From Candidatus Borkfalkia faecavium (GTDB taxonomy: Bacteria; Bacillota; Clostridia; Christensenellales; Borkfalkiaceae): a DNA stretch of 64,000 nucleotides. A program made the position numbers and the translations under genes. The stretch's first letter is position 1. Every line of letters begins with the position of its first letter. Shown piece by piece: positions 28,040 to 37,053 of the stretch. Location: assembly GCA_019114755.1 (NCBI GenBank), contig DXEW01000003.1:17332-81331 (forward strand). Direction: 5' to 3'. The notes under the pieces are model-generated. The model did not search any database and was not told where the DNA came from. It saw nothing but the letters and a program-made list of their open reading frames with translations.

Positions 28040-29869
28040 CTACTCGCTTTGGGCAAGGGCGCGGATGTGCGCCGCCAGCTCGCGCGAGGTCAGAAGCGCG
28101 TCGTCCGCCTGTTCCTGCGCATTGGCGTGGGCGACGAAGGCGTCGGGCGCGCCGAGGAGCAGCAGCTGCACCGCTTCGCCCTTCTGCGCGTAGTATTCCG
28201 CCACGGCAGAGCCGAAGCCGCCGGCGGCGTACCCTTCTTCAAAGGTGATGATCTTATGCCCCGCGTAGCGGTCTAACACGCCCGTATCCAAGGGCTTAAC
28301 CGTGCGGCAGTTGATGACCTTGACGTTGGTGAGCCCCGATACCCTGCGCGCATCCAAAGCTCTGCCTACGGCGCGCGCGCCCGAGGCGAGCACGATGACG
28401 CCGTCGCCTTCGGTGAGCGTTTCCCACAGCATGGTGTGGTTGATGCGCATGCGGGAGCCTAAATTGGCGGCATAGCCGTTGGGGTAGCGGATGGCGACGG
28501 GGCAGGCGAGGCTGCGGGCATAGTCAAACATATCCACAAATTCAGAACAATCTTTGGGGGCAAAAATTTTCAGGTTGGGAACGGCGCGCAGGGCCGAGAG
28601 GTCGAAAAGCCCCTGGTGCGTTTTGCCGTCCGCCCCCACAAAGCCGGCGCGGTCGATACAGAAGATGACGGGCAGGTTTTGCAGGCATACGTCGTGCACG
28701 ATCTGGTCGTAGGCGCGCTGCAAAAAGGTGGAATACAGGCACACCACGGGCGAAAGCCCGCCCCGCGCCATGCCCGCCGCCATGGTGACGGCGTATTCTT
28801 CGCAGATACCGACGTCGTAAAACCTATTCGGGAACTGCGAGGCGAAGTCGGCAAGCCCCGCGCCCTCGGTCATGGCCGCGGTGACGGCGACGAGGGTGGG
28901 GTCCGTCTGCGCCCGGGCGCACAGCACGCGCCCGAGCGCGACGGCGAAGGAGTTATTGCTGCCCACGAAGTTCTGGCCGACGCCGTGGAAGCGGGCGGGG
29001 TCTTCTTCCGCCGCTTCAAAGCCTTTGCCTTTGACCGTGACCGCGTGGAGCAGGATCGGGACGTCTAATTGTTTGATGTTTTCGAGCATGTAGATGAGCT
29101 CGGGCAGGCTGTGCCCGTCGACGGGGCCGATGTACTTGAAGCCGCAGCGCTCGAAAAATTCGTTTTTATTCAGCCAGCCCTTGATGGAATACTTCATCTT
29201 GCGCAGCTGCCTGCCGAAGGCGTTCGTCTCCTTGAAGGTGCGGCGCATGAAGCTGTTGAAGTCGCGGTAGTTCTTTTTCGCCGAAGTGCGCGCCAGGGCG
29301 CGGGCGAGGGCAGAGTTGTTCTTGTCGATGGCCATGCCGTTGTCGTTGAGCACGACGATGAAGTTTTTCGGCTTCTCTTCGGAAGAGAACACCGCCTCCA
29401 GCGCCAGGCCGTTGCCCATGGAGGCGTCGCCGATGACGGAAATCACCTTATACTGCTCGCCGAAGGTATCGCGGGCGTTGCACATGCCGATGCCCGCGGC
29501 GATGGAATTGCCGCTGTGGCCGGAGATAAAGCTGTCGAATACGCTCTCTTCGGGGTCGGCAAAGCCGGAAGGGCCCCCCTTGCGGCGGATGTGCGAGATG
29601 TCGCGCCCGCTCAAAATTTTATGGGTGTAGCTTTGGTGGCCGACGTCGAAGATGAGTTTATCTTGCGGGAAGTCGAACACCTTATGCAGGGCAAGGGTGA
29701 GCTCGACCGTGCCGAGGTTGGAGGCGAGGTGCCCGCCGTTTTCGCGCACGGCGGAAACGAGCTGCTCGCGCAGATGCCCCGCCAACTCTTCTAACTGCTC
29801 TATGGAATACTGTTTGATCTCTTCCGCCAACACTTGCAGCTCCTCTTTTTCTCTTCTGTCGATAATCAT
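28040..29869 (-). CDS. dxs: 1-deoxy-D-xylulose-5-phosphate synthase
   Basis: HLASNLGTVELTLALHKVFDFPQDKLIFDVGHQSYTHKILSGR, ISVIGDASMGNGLALEA, FEEGYAAGGFGSAVAEYY. Confidence 0.95.
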   Translation of the reverse strand: MIIDRREKEELQVLAEEIKQYSIEQLEELAGHLREQLVSAVRENGGHLASNLGTVELTLALHKVFDFPQDKLIFDVGHQSYTHKILSGRDISHIRRKGGPSGFADPEESVFDSFISGHSGNSIAAGIGMCNARDTFGEQYKVISVIGDASMGNGLALEAVFSSEEKPKNFIVVLNDNGMAIDKNNSALARALARTSAKKNYRDFNSFMRRTFKETNAFGRQLRKMKYSIKGWLNKNEFFERCGFKYIGPVDGHSLPELIYMLENIKQLDVPILLHAVTVKGKGFEAAEEDPARFHGVGQNFVGSNNSFAVALGRVLCARAQTDPTLVAVTAAMTEGAGLADFASQFPNRFYDVGICEEYAVTMAAGMARGGLSPVVCLYSTFLQRAYDQIVHDVCLQNLPVIFCIDRAGFVGADGKTHQGLFDLSALRAVPNLKIFAPKDCSEFVDMFDYARSLACPVAIRYPNGYAANLGSRMRINHTMLWETLTEGDGVIVLASGARAVGRALDARRVSGLTNVKVINCRTVKPLDTGVLDRYAGHKIITFEEGYAAGGFGSAVAEYYAQKGEAVQLLLLGAPDAFVAHANAQEQADDALLTSRELAAHIRALAQSE

Positions 29870-30062
29870 ATTGCGCCAAGGGCGGAAATATGACCGCTTT
29901 TTGCAAATTTGCGGCAGACCCTGCGGCAAATCTAAAGTCTTTTTCAGTATAAATTATAAACGTTTAGCGGCGAATTGTCAAGGTGTTTGCGGCAAGAGAA
30001 GGCAGGCGGTTGCTTTTTTGGTCTTTCTTTGGTATACTGTAATAAAAAAAGGAGAGCGGGCG

Positions 30063-31235
30063 ATGCCGTACAGCGTTTATCTGAAAAAGGGAGAAGAGCG
30101 GCGCATCCTGGCGGGGCACAGCTGGGTATACGCCAACGAGGTCGCCAAAATAGAAGGAAAAGACAAAAACGGGGCTTTGGCAGGCGTGTACGCCGCCGAC
30201 GGCAGGTTTTTGGGGAAGGGGTACATCAACCACCTTTCCAAGATCCTCGTGCGCATCTTTATCCGCGGACAGGAAGAGGACGGGAAGGAGCTGTACGTCC
30301 GGCGCATTGCCGCCGCCAAGGCGCTGCGCGAGGCGGTGATGGGGGAAGATTCCGACTGCTGGCGGGCGGTGTTTGCCGAAGCGGACGACCTGCCCGCCTT
30401 CATCTGCGACAAATACGGCGACTACCTGTGCGTGGAACTCTTATCTTTGGGGGTAGACAGGCGCAAAGATATGATCTGCGAGGCGCTGTGCGAAGTGTTT
30501 GCGCCCAAGGGCATCTATATGCGCGGCGACGTGGCGGTGCGCCAAAAAGAGGGGCTCCCCCTGGAAAGCGGCGTCCTGTACGGCGAAGTGCCCGACTCCG
30601 TGTGCGTGCGGGAAAACGGCCTGCGAATGCTGGTAGATTTGAAAAACGGCCAGAAGACAGGGTATTTTTTGGATCAGAAGGAAAACCGCCGCGCCATCCG
30701 CCGCTACTGCCGCGGGCGGAAGGTGTTAGACTGCTTTTGCAACAGCGGCGGGTTTTCGCTGAATGCGGCCAGCGTTGCGAAGGAAGTGGTCGCCCTCGAT
30801 ATCTCGCGCTTTGCCTTAAACAACGTGGAAGAGAACGCGCGGCTGAACGGCTTTGCCAACATCGCCACCCGCTGCGGAGACGCCTTTGCCCTGCTGCGCG
30901 AGATGCGCGCCGCGGGCGAAAAGTTCGGCTGCGTGGTCCTGGACCCGCCCGCCTTCTGCAAGAGCGCGGCGGAGGTGCAGGACGCCTACCGCGGCTATAA
31001 AGACGTGAATATCTGCGCCATGAAGCTGGTGGAGCCGGGCGGGTTTTTGATGAGCTGCTCGTGCTCGCACTACATGACGGCGCAGCTGTTTGAAAAGATG
31101 CTGCGCGAGAGCGCCCGCGAGGCGGGCAGGCGCGCCAAAATTTTAGAGGTGCGCGTGCAGGCGCCCGACCACCCTGCCCTTCTCAGCGCCGAAGAGACGA
31201 GCTATTTGAAGGCCTTCATCCTGCAGCTGGAATAA
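30063..31235 (+). CDS. Class I SAM-dependent rRNA methyltransferase (RlmI-like)
   Basis: MPYSVYLKKGEERRILAGHSWVYANEV (PUA-like), GQKTGYFLDQKENRRAIRRYCRGRKVLDCFCNSGGFSLNAA, VVLDPPAFCKS. Confidence 0.9.
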   Translation: MPYSVYLKKGEERRILAGHSWVYANEVAKIEGKDKNGALAGVYAADGRFLGKGYINHLSKILVRIFIRGQEEDGKELYVRRIAAAKALREAVMGEDSDCWRAVFAEADDLPAFICDKYGDYLCVELLSLGVDRRKDMICEALCEVFAPKGIYMRGDVAVRQKEGLPLESGVLYGEVPDSVCVRENGLRMLVDLKNGQKTGYFLDQKENRRAIRRYCRGRKVLDCFCNSGGFSLNAASVAKEVVALDISRFALNNVEENARLNGFANIATRCGDAFALLREMRAAGEKFGCVVLDPPAFCKSAAEVQDAYRGYKDVNICAMKLVEPGGFLMSCSCSHYMTAQLFEKMLRESAREAGRRAKILEVRVQAPDHPALLSAEETSYLKAFILQLE

Positions 31236-31445
31236 AGGGAAATAAAGAAGGCGCTTCTTGCCGCCGGAAAAGGCTATTTCCCTTCCGCCGCCGAAAGAAG
31301 GCGGCTCTTTGCGGGAATACGGGGAAAGACTTCCTTTTCCTATTTATAAATATAGAAATATAGAAGAAGTGTGGCCCGGATGCAGGGCGCTTCTTCCAAA
31401 CAAAAATAAAAAAGGGGCGCCGACGCGCCCGAAAGGGAGAATGAT

Positions 31446-32300
31446 ATGATCACATTGCAAAACGAAAGGCTGCGCGTTTGCCTCGCCGAGCGGGGCGCGG
31501 AGATCGTGAGCGTGCAAAACGCCGACGGGTACGAGTTCATCTGGCAGGCGGACCCCGCCTTTTGGGGCAAGCACTGCCCCCTGCTGTTCCCCGTGTGCGG
31601 CAGGCTGCTGCACTTTACGCATGTGTATGAGGGGAAGGCATACAAGATGGGCAACCACGGCTTTGCCCAGCGCAAAATTTTTGCGGCAAAGCAGCTTTCC
31701 GGCACGCAGGCGGAATTTACCCTGCACGAAGACGAAGAGACGCTTTCCGAATACCCCTTCCGCTTTGCGCTGACCGTGCGCTATACCCTGGAGGGCAACG
31801 CCCTGACCATCGAGACGGGCGTGGAAAACACCGACAACAAGCCGCTGTACTGCAACTTCGGCTCGCACGAGGCGTACGCCGCCGGCGGGAACTTTACCGA
31901 CTGGGCGGTGCGGTTTGAAAAGAAGGAAGACTTTGTGCTCACCGAACAGAACGCCGACGGCCAGCTGACGGGCAGGCGCATCCCCTACAAAGACGATACC
32001 GACCTTTTGCCCCTTTCCTGGGAGATGTTCGCCAACGATTCGCTGCTGTTTGACGGCCTGCGCTCGCGCAAGGTATGGCTGGAACATAAGGGAGAACGGG
32101 TGCTGGAAGTGGAATTTGCCGATTTTCCGCACCTCTTACTGTGGACCAAGCCGGGGGCGCCGTATATCGCCATCGAGCCGTGGAACGGCCTGCCCGACAC
32201 CGCCGACGCCGACGGACAGCTGCGGCATAAGCTCGGCATCCTCCGCCTCGACCCCGGCGAAAGAAAGGCGGCGCCGCATACGATAAAATTTTTAAAATAA
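31446..32300 (+). CDS. Aldose 1-epimerase family protein
   Basis: GAEIVSVQNADGYEFIWQADPAFWGKHCPLLFPVCGRL, KMGNHGFAQRK, IAIEPWNGLPD. Confidence 0.88.
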   Translation: MITLQNERLRVCLAERGAEIVSVQNADGYEFIWQADPAFWGKHCPLLFPVCGRLLHFTHVYEGKAYKMGNHGFAQRKIFAAKQLSGTQAEFTLHEDEETLSEYPFRFALTVRYTLEGNALTIETGVENTDNKPLYCNFGSHEAYAAGGNFTDWAVRFEKKEDFVLTEQNADGQLTGRRIPYKDDTDLLPLSWEMFANDSLLFDGLRSRKVWLEHKGERVLEVEFADFPHLLLWTKPGAPYIAIEPWNGLPDTADADGQLRHKLGILRLDPGERKAAPHTIKFLK

Positions 32301-32539
32301 AAAAGTTCACACAATTCTCGCCGCGACGGCGGCTGCGAATTGTCGTGATTTTAGGGAAACCCCGCGGGGCGCCATTCGGCTAGCCGCGGGGTTTCCCTCT
32401 TTGCGCGGCGATTTAAGGGCACGCCTTTATCAAACGCCGCGCAAATTCACCTTTCCCCGTGCAGCTCCTCGCTGTAAGGGGAAAAAGGCAAAAGCGTCGT
32501 TTTGCCTTTTTCTGTTGTTTATGGAGCGATAGAGAGTTT
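32301..32539 (-). repeat. Structured dispersed element, copy 4, starting directly after the aldose-epimerase stop codon
   Basis: Reverse complement: ggcaaaacgacgcttttgcctttttc; CAGCgaggaGCTG; ggaaaggtgaa; TTGCGCGGCG-tttgataaaggcgtgcccttaaat-CGCCGCGCAA; GGGAAACCCCGCGG...CCGCGGGGTTTCCC; CAATTC...GAATTG; tgtgaac. Confidence 0.8.
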
Positions 32540-32574
32540 GTTTCCATCCCGCGCACGAGCGCGCGGGAGCCCGC

Positions 32575-32760
32575 ATTCTCCATCTGTCATCCTGAGCGAG
32601 CGAAGCGAGTCGAAGGATCTCTGAAAATAAAAAAGTCCTTGTCATTTCGACCGAGGGAAGGAGCAGCTGCGACTGACCGAGTGGAGAAATCTTGCGCGGT
32701 GCGTATCGAAAGACAAGCGCCTTTCCTCTATTCTCGGCTTCTACTTGGGGAAAGCTGTCA
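32575..32760. repeat. Dispersed-repeat island (TCATCCTGAGCG / TTTCGACCGAGGGA types)
   Basis: ctgtcatcctgagcgagcgaagcgagtcgaaggatctctg and cttgtcatttcgaccgagggaaggagcagctgcgactgaccgagtggagaaatcttgcgcggtgcgtatcg. Confidence 0.85.
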
Positions 32761-32830
32761 CAAAGTGACGAAAGAGGGAAAAATGGCAACGGCAAAGCCG
32801 CCCGCAGAAAAATCTGCTGACGGCTTTTGA

Positions 32831-33113
32831 AACCAAGTCAAAGCAAAAGGGACCCGCCCTGAAAGGCGTCTTTTGCGCGCCTTGCGGCTCATCCTCATTG
32901 CAATACCTCTGGGGGTATTGCTGCTTCGTCTATCGCCCCAATTCATCGCAAAATGCGCTCTTTCAGGGTGCGAAGCAATCGCAAGCGGGTAGATTGCCGC
33001 AGATGCAAGGCAAAGCCCGCAGGTAATATAGAGACATATTGCCAAGGGCTTTAACGCCGCAGATGTGGTGAGATACCCGCTTCCGATCGGATCCCCTTTA
33101 CTTTGACTTGGTT
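32831..33113. mobile_element. MITE-like element (283 bp) with 26-bp terminal inverted repeats and internal hairpins; no transposase ORF
   Basis: Left AACCAAGTCAAAGCAAAAGGGACCCG; right (reverse complement) AACCAAGTCAAAGTAAAGGGGATCCG (3 mismatches in 26). Internal stems include CAATACC/GGTATTG and AAAGCCC/GGGCTTT. A structured RNA gene is an alternative reading. Confidence 0.6.
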
Positions 33114-33136
33114 AAGATCACAGCGTGTAAACTTAA

Positions 33137-33328
33137 TTACTCTTTTTCTTCCTTTTTATGCAGGTGGCAGCAGCCGCCGCAGTGGGCGCAGTCGCACCCG
33201 CAGCCGCCTTTGCCCTGCTTTTTGCGCACGAAGTGCAGGATGACGACGGCGATGACGGCCCCTGCCGCCAACACGGCGATGGCGACGGAGAGCACCGCCC
33301 CCGCTGCCGAACAGAGGGAATACAGCAT
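33137..33328 (-). CDS. FeoB-associated Cys-rich membrane protein
   Basis: One TM followed by GKGGCGCDCAHCGGCCHLHKKEE. Downstream of feoB. Confidence 0.82.
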   Translation of the reverse strand: MLYSLCSAAGAVLSVAIAVLAAGAVIAVVILHFVRKKQGKGGCGCDCAHCGGCCHLHKKEEKE

Positions 33329-33417
33329 ATCTGCCTCCTTTCCGCCGTGCGGCTATCCTTGCTGCTTGCCGCGCGGCGGTTTCCATTCAAAATTTTACAG
33401 CCGCAAGAGCCTGCGCC

Positions 33418-35724
33418 TTACTGGCGCAGCGCGGCGCCCGTGCCCTTCCTCTTTCCAAATAAATTTATTTTGCCGCGGTTGCGCAGGGCGAAATAGGCGA
33501 TGACGAGCGCCAGCACCGCCGCCACGATGAATGCCGTCCACCACCACGAGAGCACGACATACACGAGCGAGGCGGTGACATACGAGGTCAGCATCCAGAA
33601 GCCGACGGTGTTTTTGAACTTGCCCTTGGGCGTTTCTGCCTTGACGGTGGCTGCCGCCGCGAAGCAGGGGATGGTGAGCATGTTGAACACGGTAAAGGCG
33701 ATCAGCGCCTGCCAGGTGATGCCGGTGGCGTCCATGAGGGCGAGCACGGCGCCGATGCCGCTTTCGCCGTCGTCCCAGGCAGGGATGACCGCGCCGATGG
33801 CGGCGGCGAGGATGTAGAAGGTGGAGACGACGTTTTCTTTGGCGATCAGGCCGGTGACCGCCGCCACCACGAACACCCAGCCGAACCTGCCCAGCTGCAG
33901 GCCGAAGCCCATGGGGGTGCACACCCACTGCACGAAGGAGCCGATGTTGTAGAGGATGCTCTCTTCCATCGGCACCATCTGCCAGCTCCAGGAGAAGTTG
34001 GAGAGGAACCAGATGACCACGCAGGAGGCGAGGATGATGGTGAACGCCTTTTTGATATAGTGCTTGAGTTTATCCCACAGATGCGCCATCAAATTGGAAA
34101 AGCGGGGCAGGTGGTAGGCGGGCAGCTCCATGATGAAGGGAGCCACTTCGCCGCGCATGCTGGTCTGGCGCATGAAGGCGACCATGATGACCGCCATCGC
34201 CATGCCGAACAGATATAACAGGAAGACGATGAGGTCGGCATTGACGCCCGTATAGGCGGAGGCGAGGGCGCCGCAGATGGCGGCGAGGATGGGCGCCTTG
34301 GCGCCGCAGGTGAAGAAGGGTATGACGCGGGTGGTCATGATGCGCTCTTTATCGTCGGAGAGGGTGCGCGTGTTGATGGCGGCGGGCACCGAGCAGCCGA
34401 AGCCCATGACCATGGGGATGAAGGCGCGGCCCGTGAGGCCGAACTTGCGGAAGGCCCTGTCTAAGATAAAGGCGACGCGCGCCATGTAGCCGGTATCTTC
34501 TAAAATGGAGAGGATGAGGAACATGAACAGGATCTGCGGCACGAAGGAGATGACCGAAGACACGCCGCCCCAGATGCCGTCGAACAGCAGGCCCTTCGCC
34601 CACGGGTACACGGCGGCGGCGTCCAGACCCGTTTCGATGAGGGCGCCGATCTGATCGGTGACAAACCCCGTCAGGTTGAACAGGATCGCGCCGGGCGTCG
34701 ATATGCCGGCGCTGCTGAAAAACACCGCCACGAAGGCGTCGAGCACGTCGCTGCCCGTCGCTACGTCAAAGCAGAAGCCTTCGCCGCCGTTGAACCAGCC
34801 GACGATGGTGTTCAGGTAGAACAGGTCTTCGCCGAAGGTGAAGTGGAACATGAAAAAGAGGATGACGATGAAGATGGGGATACCCCAGATCCTGTGGGTG
34901 AGCACGCGATCGGCTTTATCCGAGCGGCTCATCCCCTGCTTTTTGGCGGACCTGTGCAGGGCGGAAGAGAAGTGCGCGGTTATGTACTTGTAGCGGGCGT
35001 CGGCAGCCTTCGCCTCGAAGTCGCCGCCGAACACGTCGTCCTTGTGCTGCGCCTTGAACTCCTGCGCCATCTTCGCCTCGGCGGGGTGGTTTTTGACCTC
35101 GATCTCGTCCCCTTCCACCAACTTAACGGCGTGGAAGAGGGGGTCTTTTACCTCTTTCCCCTTCAAAGCGATGCGGATATCATCGATGACGTGCGCGAGC
35201 GAGCTTTCCGACAGCACGCTCGCCCCTTGGCGCTTTTTGGCGGAGGCGGCGTAGGCGCGCTCCATCAGCTGCGCGATGCCCTCGTTTTTGAGGGCGGAGA
35301 TAGGAACGACGGGCACGCCCAGCGCCTGTTCCAGCTTTTTGGCGTCGATGGTGTCGCCGCTCTTTTTGACGGCGTCGATCATGTTCAGCGCCACCACCAC
35401 GGGCACGTCGATCTCTAACAGCTGCGTGGTGAGGTACAGGTTGCGCTCTAAATTGGTGGCGTCCACCACGTCGATGACGCAGTCGGGCTTTTCATCCAAA
35501 ATGAAATTGCGGGCGATGACCTCTTCGGGCGAATAGGGCGAAAGCGAATAGATACCCGGAAGGTCGACGACGGCGACGGGGCTGTTCAGCTTTTTATACA
35601 CACCCTCGCGCTTATCGACGGTGACGCCCGGCCAGTTGCCCACGTGCGCCGTGCTGCCCGTGAGGGCGTTGAACAGCGTCGTTTTGCCGCTGTTGGGGTT
35701 GCCTGCCAGTGCAAATTGCAGCAT
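33418..35724 (-). CDS. feoB: Ferrous iron transport protein B
   Basis: MLQFALAGNPNSGKTTLFNALTGSTAHVGNWPGVTVDKREG, VVDLPGIYSLSPYSPEE, VIPFFTCGAKAPI. Confidence 0.96.
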   Translation of the reverse strand: MLQFALAGNPNSGKTTLFNALTGSTAHVGNWPGVTVDKREGVYKKLNSPVAVVDLPGIYSLSPYSPEEVIARNFILDEKPDCVIDVVDATNLERNLYLTTQLLEIDVPVVVALNMIDAVKKSGDTIDAKKLEQALGVPVVPISALKNEGIAQLMERAYAASAKKRQGASVLSESSLAHVIDDIRIALKGKEVKDPLFHAVKLVEGDEIEVKNHPAEAKMAQEFKAQHKDDVFGGDFEAKAADARYKYITAHFSSALHRSAKKQGMSRSDKADRVLTHRIWGIPIFIVILFFMFHFTFGEDLFYLNTIVGWFNGGEGFCFDVATGSDVLDAFVAVFFSSAGISTPGAILFNLTGFVTDQIGALIETGLDAAAVYPWAKGLLFDGIWGGVSSVISFVPQILFMFLILSILEDTGYMARVAFILDRAFRKFGLTGRAFIPMVMGFGCSVPAAINTRTLSDDKERIMTTRVIPFFTCGAKAPILAAICGALASAYTGVNADLIVFLLYLFGMAMAVIMVAFMRQTSMRGEVAPFIMELPAYHLPRFSNLMAHLWDKLKHYIKKAFTIILASCVVIWFLSNFSWSWQMVPMEESILYNIGSFVQWVCTPMGFGLQLGRFGWVFVVAAVTGLIAKENVVSTFYILAAAIGAVIPAWDDGESGIGAVLALMDATGITWQALIAFTVFNMLTIPCFAAAATVKAETPKGKFKNTVGFWMLTSYVTASLVYVVLSWWWTAFIVAAVLALVIAYFALRNRGKINLFGKRKGTGAALRQ

Positions 35725-35726
35725 AG

Positions 35727-35954
35727 TTATACCTCCATGACCACACAAGACGCTTCGCTTTTGCGCAGCGTCAGTTCATACCCGCGCAGCGTCACCTCGA
35801 CGGGGTCGCCCAGCGGCGCCAGTTTGCGCAAGGTGATGTCCGCACCCGGGGTGACGCCCATGTCGAACAGCCTGCGGCGGATGTTCCCTTCGCCCGCGAT
35901 GCGCTTTACCACGCCCCGCTGCCCGGGAACAAATTCGTTCAGCTTTTTTTCCAT
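35727..35954 (-). CDS. feoA: FeoA-family protein
   Basis: GVVKRIAGEGNIRRRLFDMGVTPGADITLRKLAPLGDPVEVTLRGYELTLRKSEA. Directly upstream of feoB. Confidence 0.9.
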   Translation of the reverse strand: MEKKLNEFVPGQRGVVKRIAGEGNIRRRLFDMGVTPGADITLRKLAPLGDPVEVTLRGYELTLRKSEASCVVMEV

Positions 35955-36029
35955 ATACTGCTCCTTATAAATTTTTTATGAATGAAGATTTTTGGCGAAA
36001 ATTTTTTTGCTGTCCTTCCCTGCCATCCT

Positions 36030-36320
36030 GTCTCCTTCCTGTCATCCTGTCTCCTTCCTGTCATCCTGAGCGAACGAAGTGAGTCGAAGGATCTTGTACA
36101 GAACGCAAAAGTTGTTCCGAACGCGACAAAAAGAGTTTGTTTCCCGATACGCACCGCGCAAGATTTCTCCACTCGGCGGGCTTTTAGCCCTTCTCGGTCG
36201 AAATGACAAGGTTTATATTGTTTTCAGAGACCCATTCGACTGCGCGGCTCACTTCCCGTTCGCCGCTCCGCTCAGGGTGACAAAAGAAAAAGGCCCGCAC
36301 CCGCGCGCCCCGCCGCGCGG
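36030..36320. repeat. Dispersed-repeat island
   Basis: tgtcatcctgagcgaacgaagtgagtcgaaggatcttgtacagaacgc and gatttctccactcggcgggcttttagcccttctcggtcgaaatgacaagg. Confidence 0.85.
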
Positions 36321-36328
36321 GGCTGTGA

Positions 36329-36571
36329 AAAACTCCCTATCGCTCCATCAATCAAGGAAAAAGGCAAAACCACGCTTTTGCCTTTTTCACCCTACAGCGA
36401 GGAGCTGCATGCAGGAAAGGTGAATGTGCCGCACGTTTATAAAAGGTGTGCCCCTAAATGTGCGGCACAGAGGAAAACTCCGATTGCGCCGCGCTGCAAG
36501 CGCGGACAATGGGGTTTTCCTAAAAATCACGAAATTTTGTTTCATCAGCTTGAAACAAAATTTGTGAACCC
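36329..36571 (+). repeat. Structured dispersed element, copy 3, abutting the stop codon of the second feoA gene
   Basis: ggcaaaaccacgcttttgccttttt; CAGCgaggaGCTG; caggaaaggtgaa; GTGCCGCACG-tttataaaaggtgtgcccctaaa-TGTGCGGCAC; GGAAAACTCC...GGGGTTTTCC; AAATTTTGTTTCAtcagctTGAAACAAAATTT; gtgaacccc; then the stop. Confidence 0.8.
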
Positions 36572-36778
36572 CTACACTATTATCTTCATCGCCACATCCC
36601 TGTTCAGCGCCAGGCGGCCGTCTTTGACGCGCACGATGACGGCGCCTTCCGACGAGAGCAGCTGCAGCTGCGCGCCCACGGCGATGCCCAAACTTTCAAA
36701 ATGGCGGCGCTCGCGTTCGCCCAGCAATATTTTTTTGACGATGAGCTCTTCCCCCACGGGGGCGATGGGCAGCGGCAT
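36572..36778 (-). CDS. FeoA-family protein (second copy)
   Basis: MPLPIAPVGEELIVKKILLGERERRHFESLGIAVGAQLQLLSSEGAVIVRVKDGRLALNRDVAMKIIV. Confidence 0.8.
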   Translation of the reverse strand: MPLPIAPVGEELIVKKILLGERERRHFESLGIAVGAQLQLLSSEGAVIVRVKDGRLALNRDVAMKIIV

Positions 36779-36816
36779 ACGACCTCTCCTTGCGGGCGTT
36801 TGTGCCCTGCATCTTT

Positions 36817-36852
36817 AATTAACTTTGGTTAATTGATTTACCACGGTTAATT
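36817..36852. promoter_or_regulatory. Candidate iron-responsive (DtxR/Fur-type) operator upstream of the feo locus
   Basis: Palindrome AATTAAC-tttg-GTTAATT (36817..36834) followed by a half-site-like ggttaatta. 39 bp upstream of the second feoA. Confidence 0.4.
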
Positions 36853-37053
36853 ATATGCATCTGCTTCCCTTTTGTCAAGCATCCGAAGAAAAAAAATCAA
36901 AAAATTTTTCCGAAAAAGAAAGACGCTATAAGCTTCTCAAAAAACGGGGCGTAAAATATATTCCGCATCAATATAAAAACAAGCGCAAAAACAAGCGATG
37001 GCAATTTGCCGCTTTTGCTGGATATTTGCCCGCGGATATGGTATAATACTGCC

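Noticed and set aside
32758-33045. 95-aa minus-strand ORF (MAICLYITCGLCLASAAIYPLAIASHPERAHFAMNWGDRRSSNTPRG...)
   Set aside because: Lies almost wholly within the MITE-like/structured element and is better explained as translated repeat DNA.
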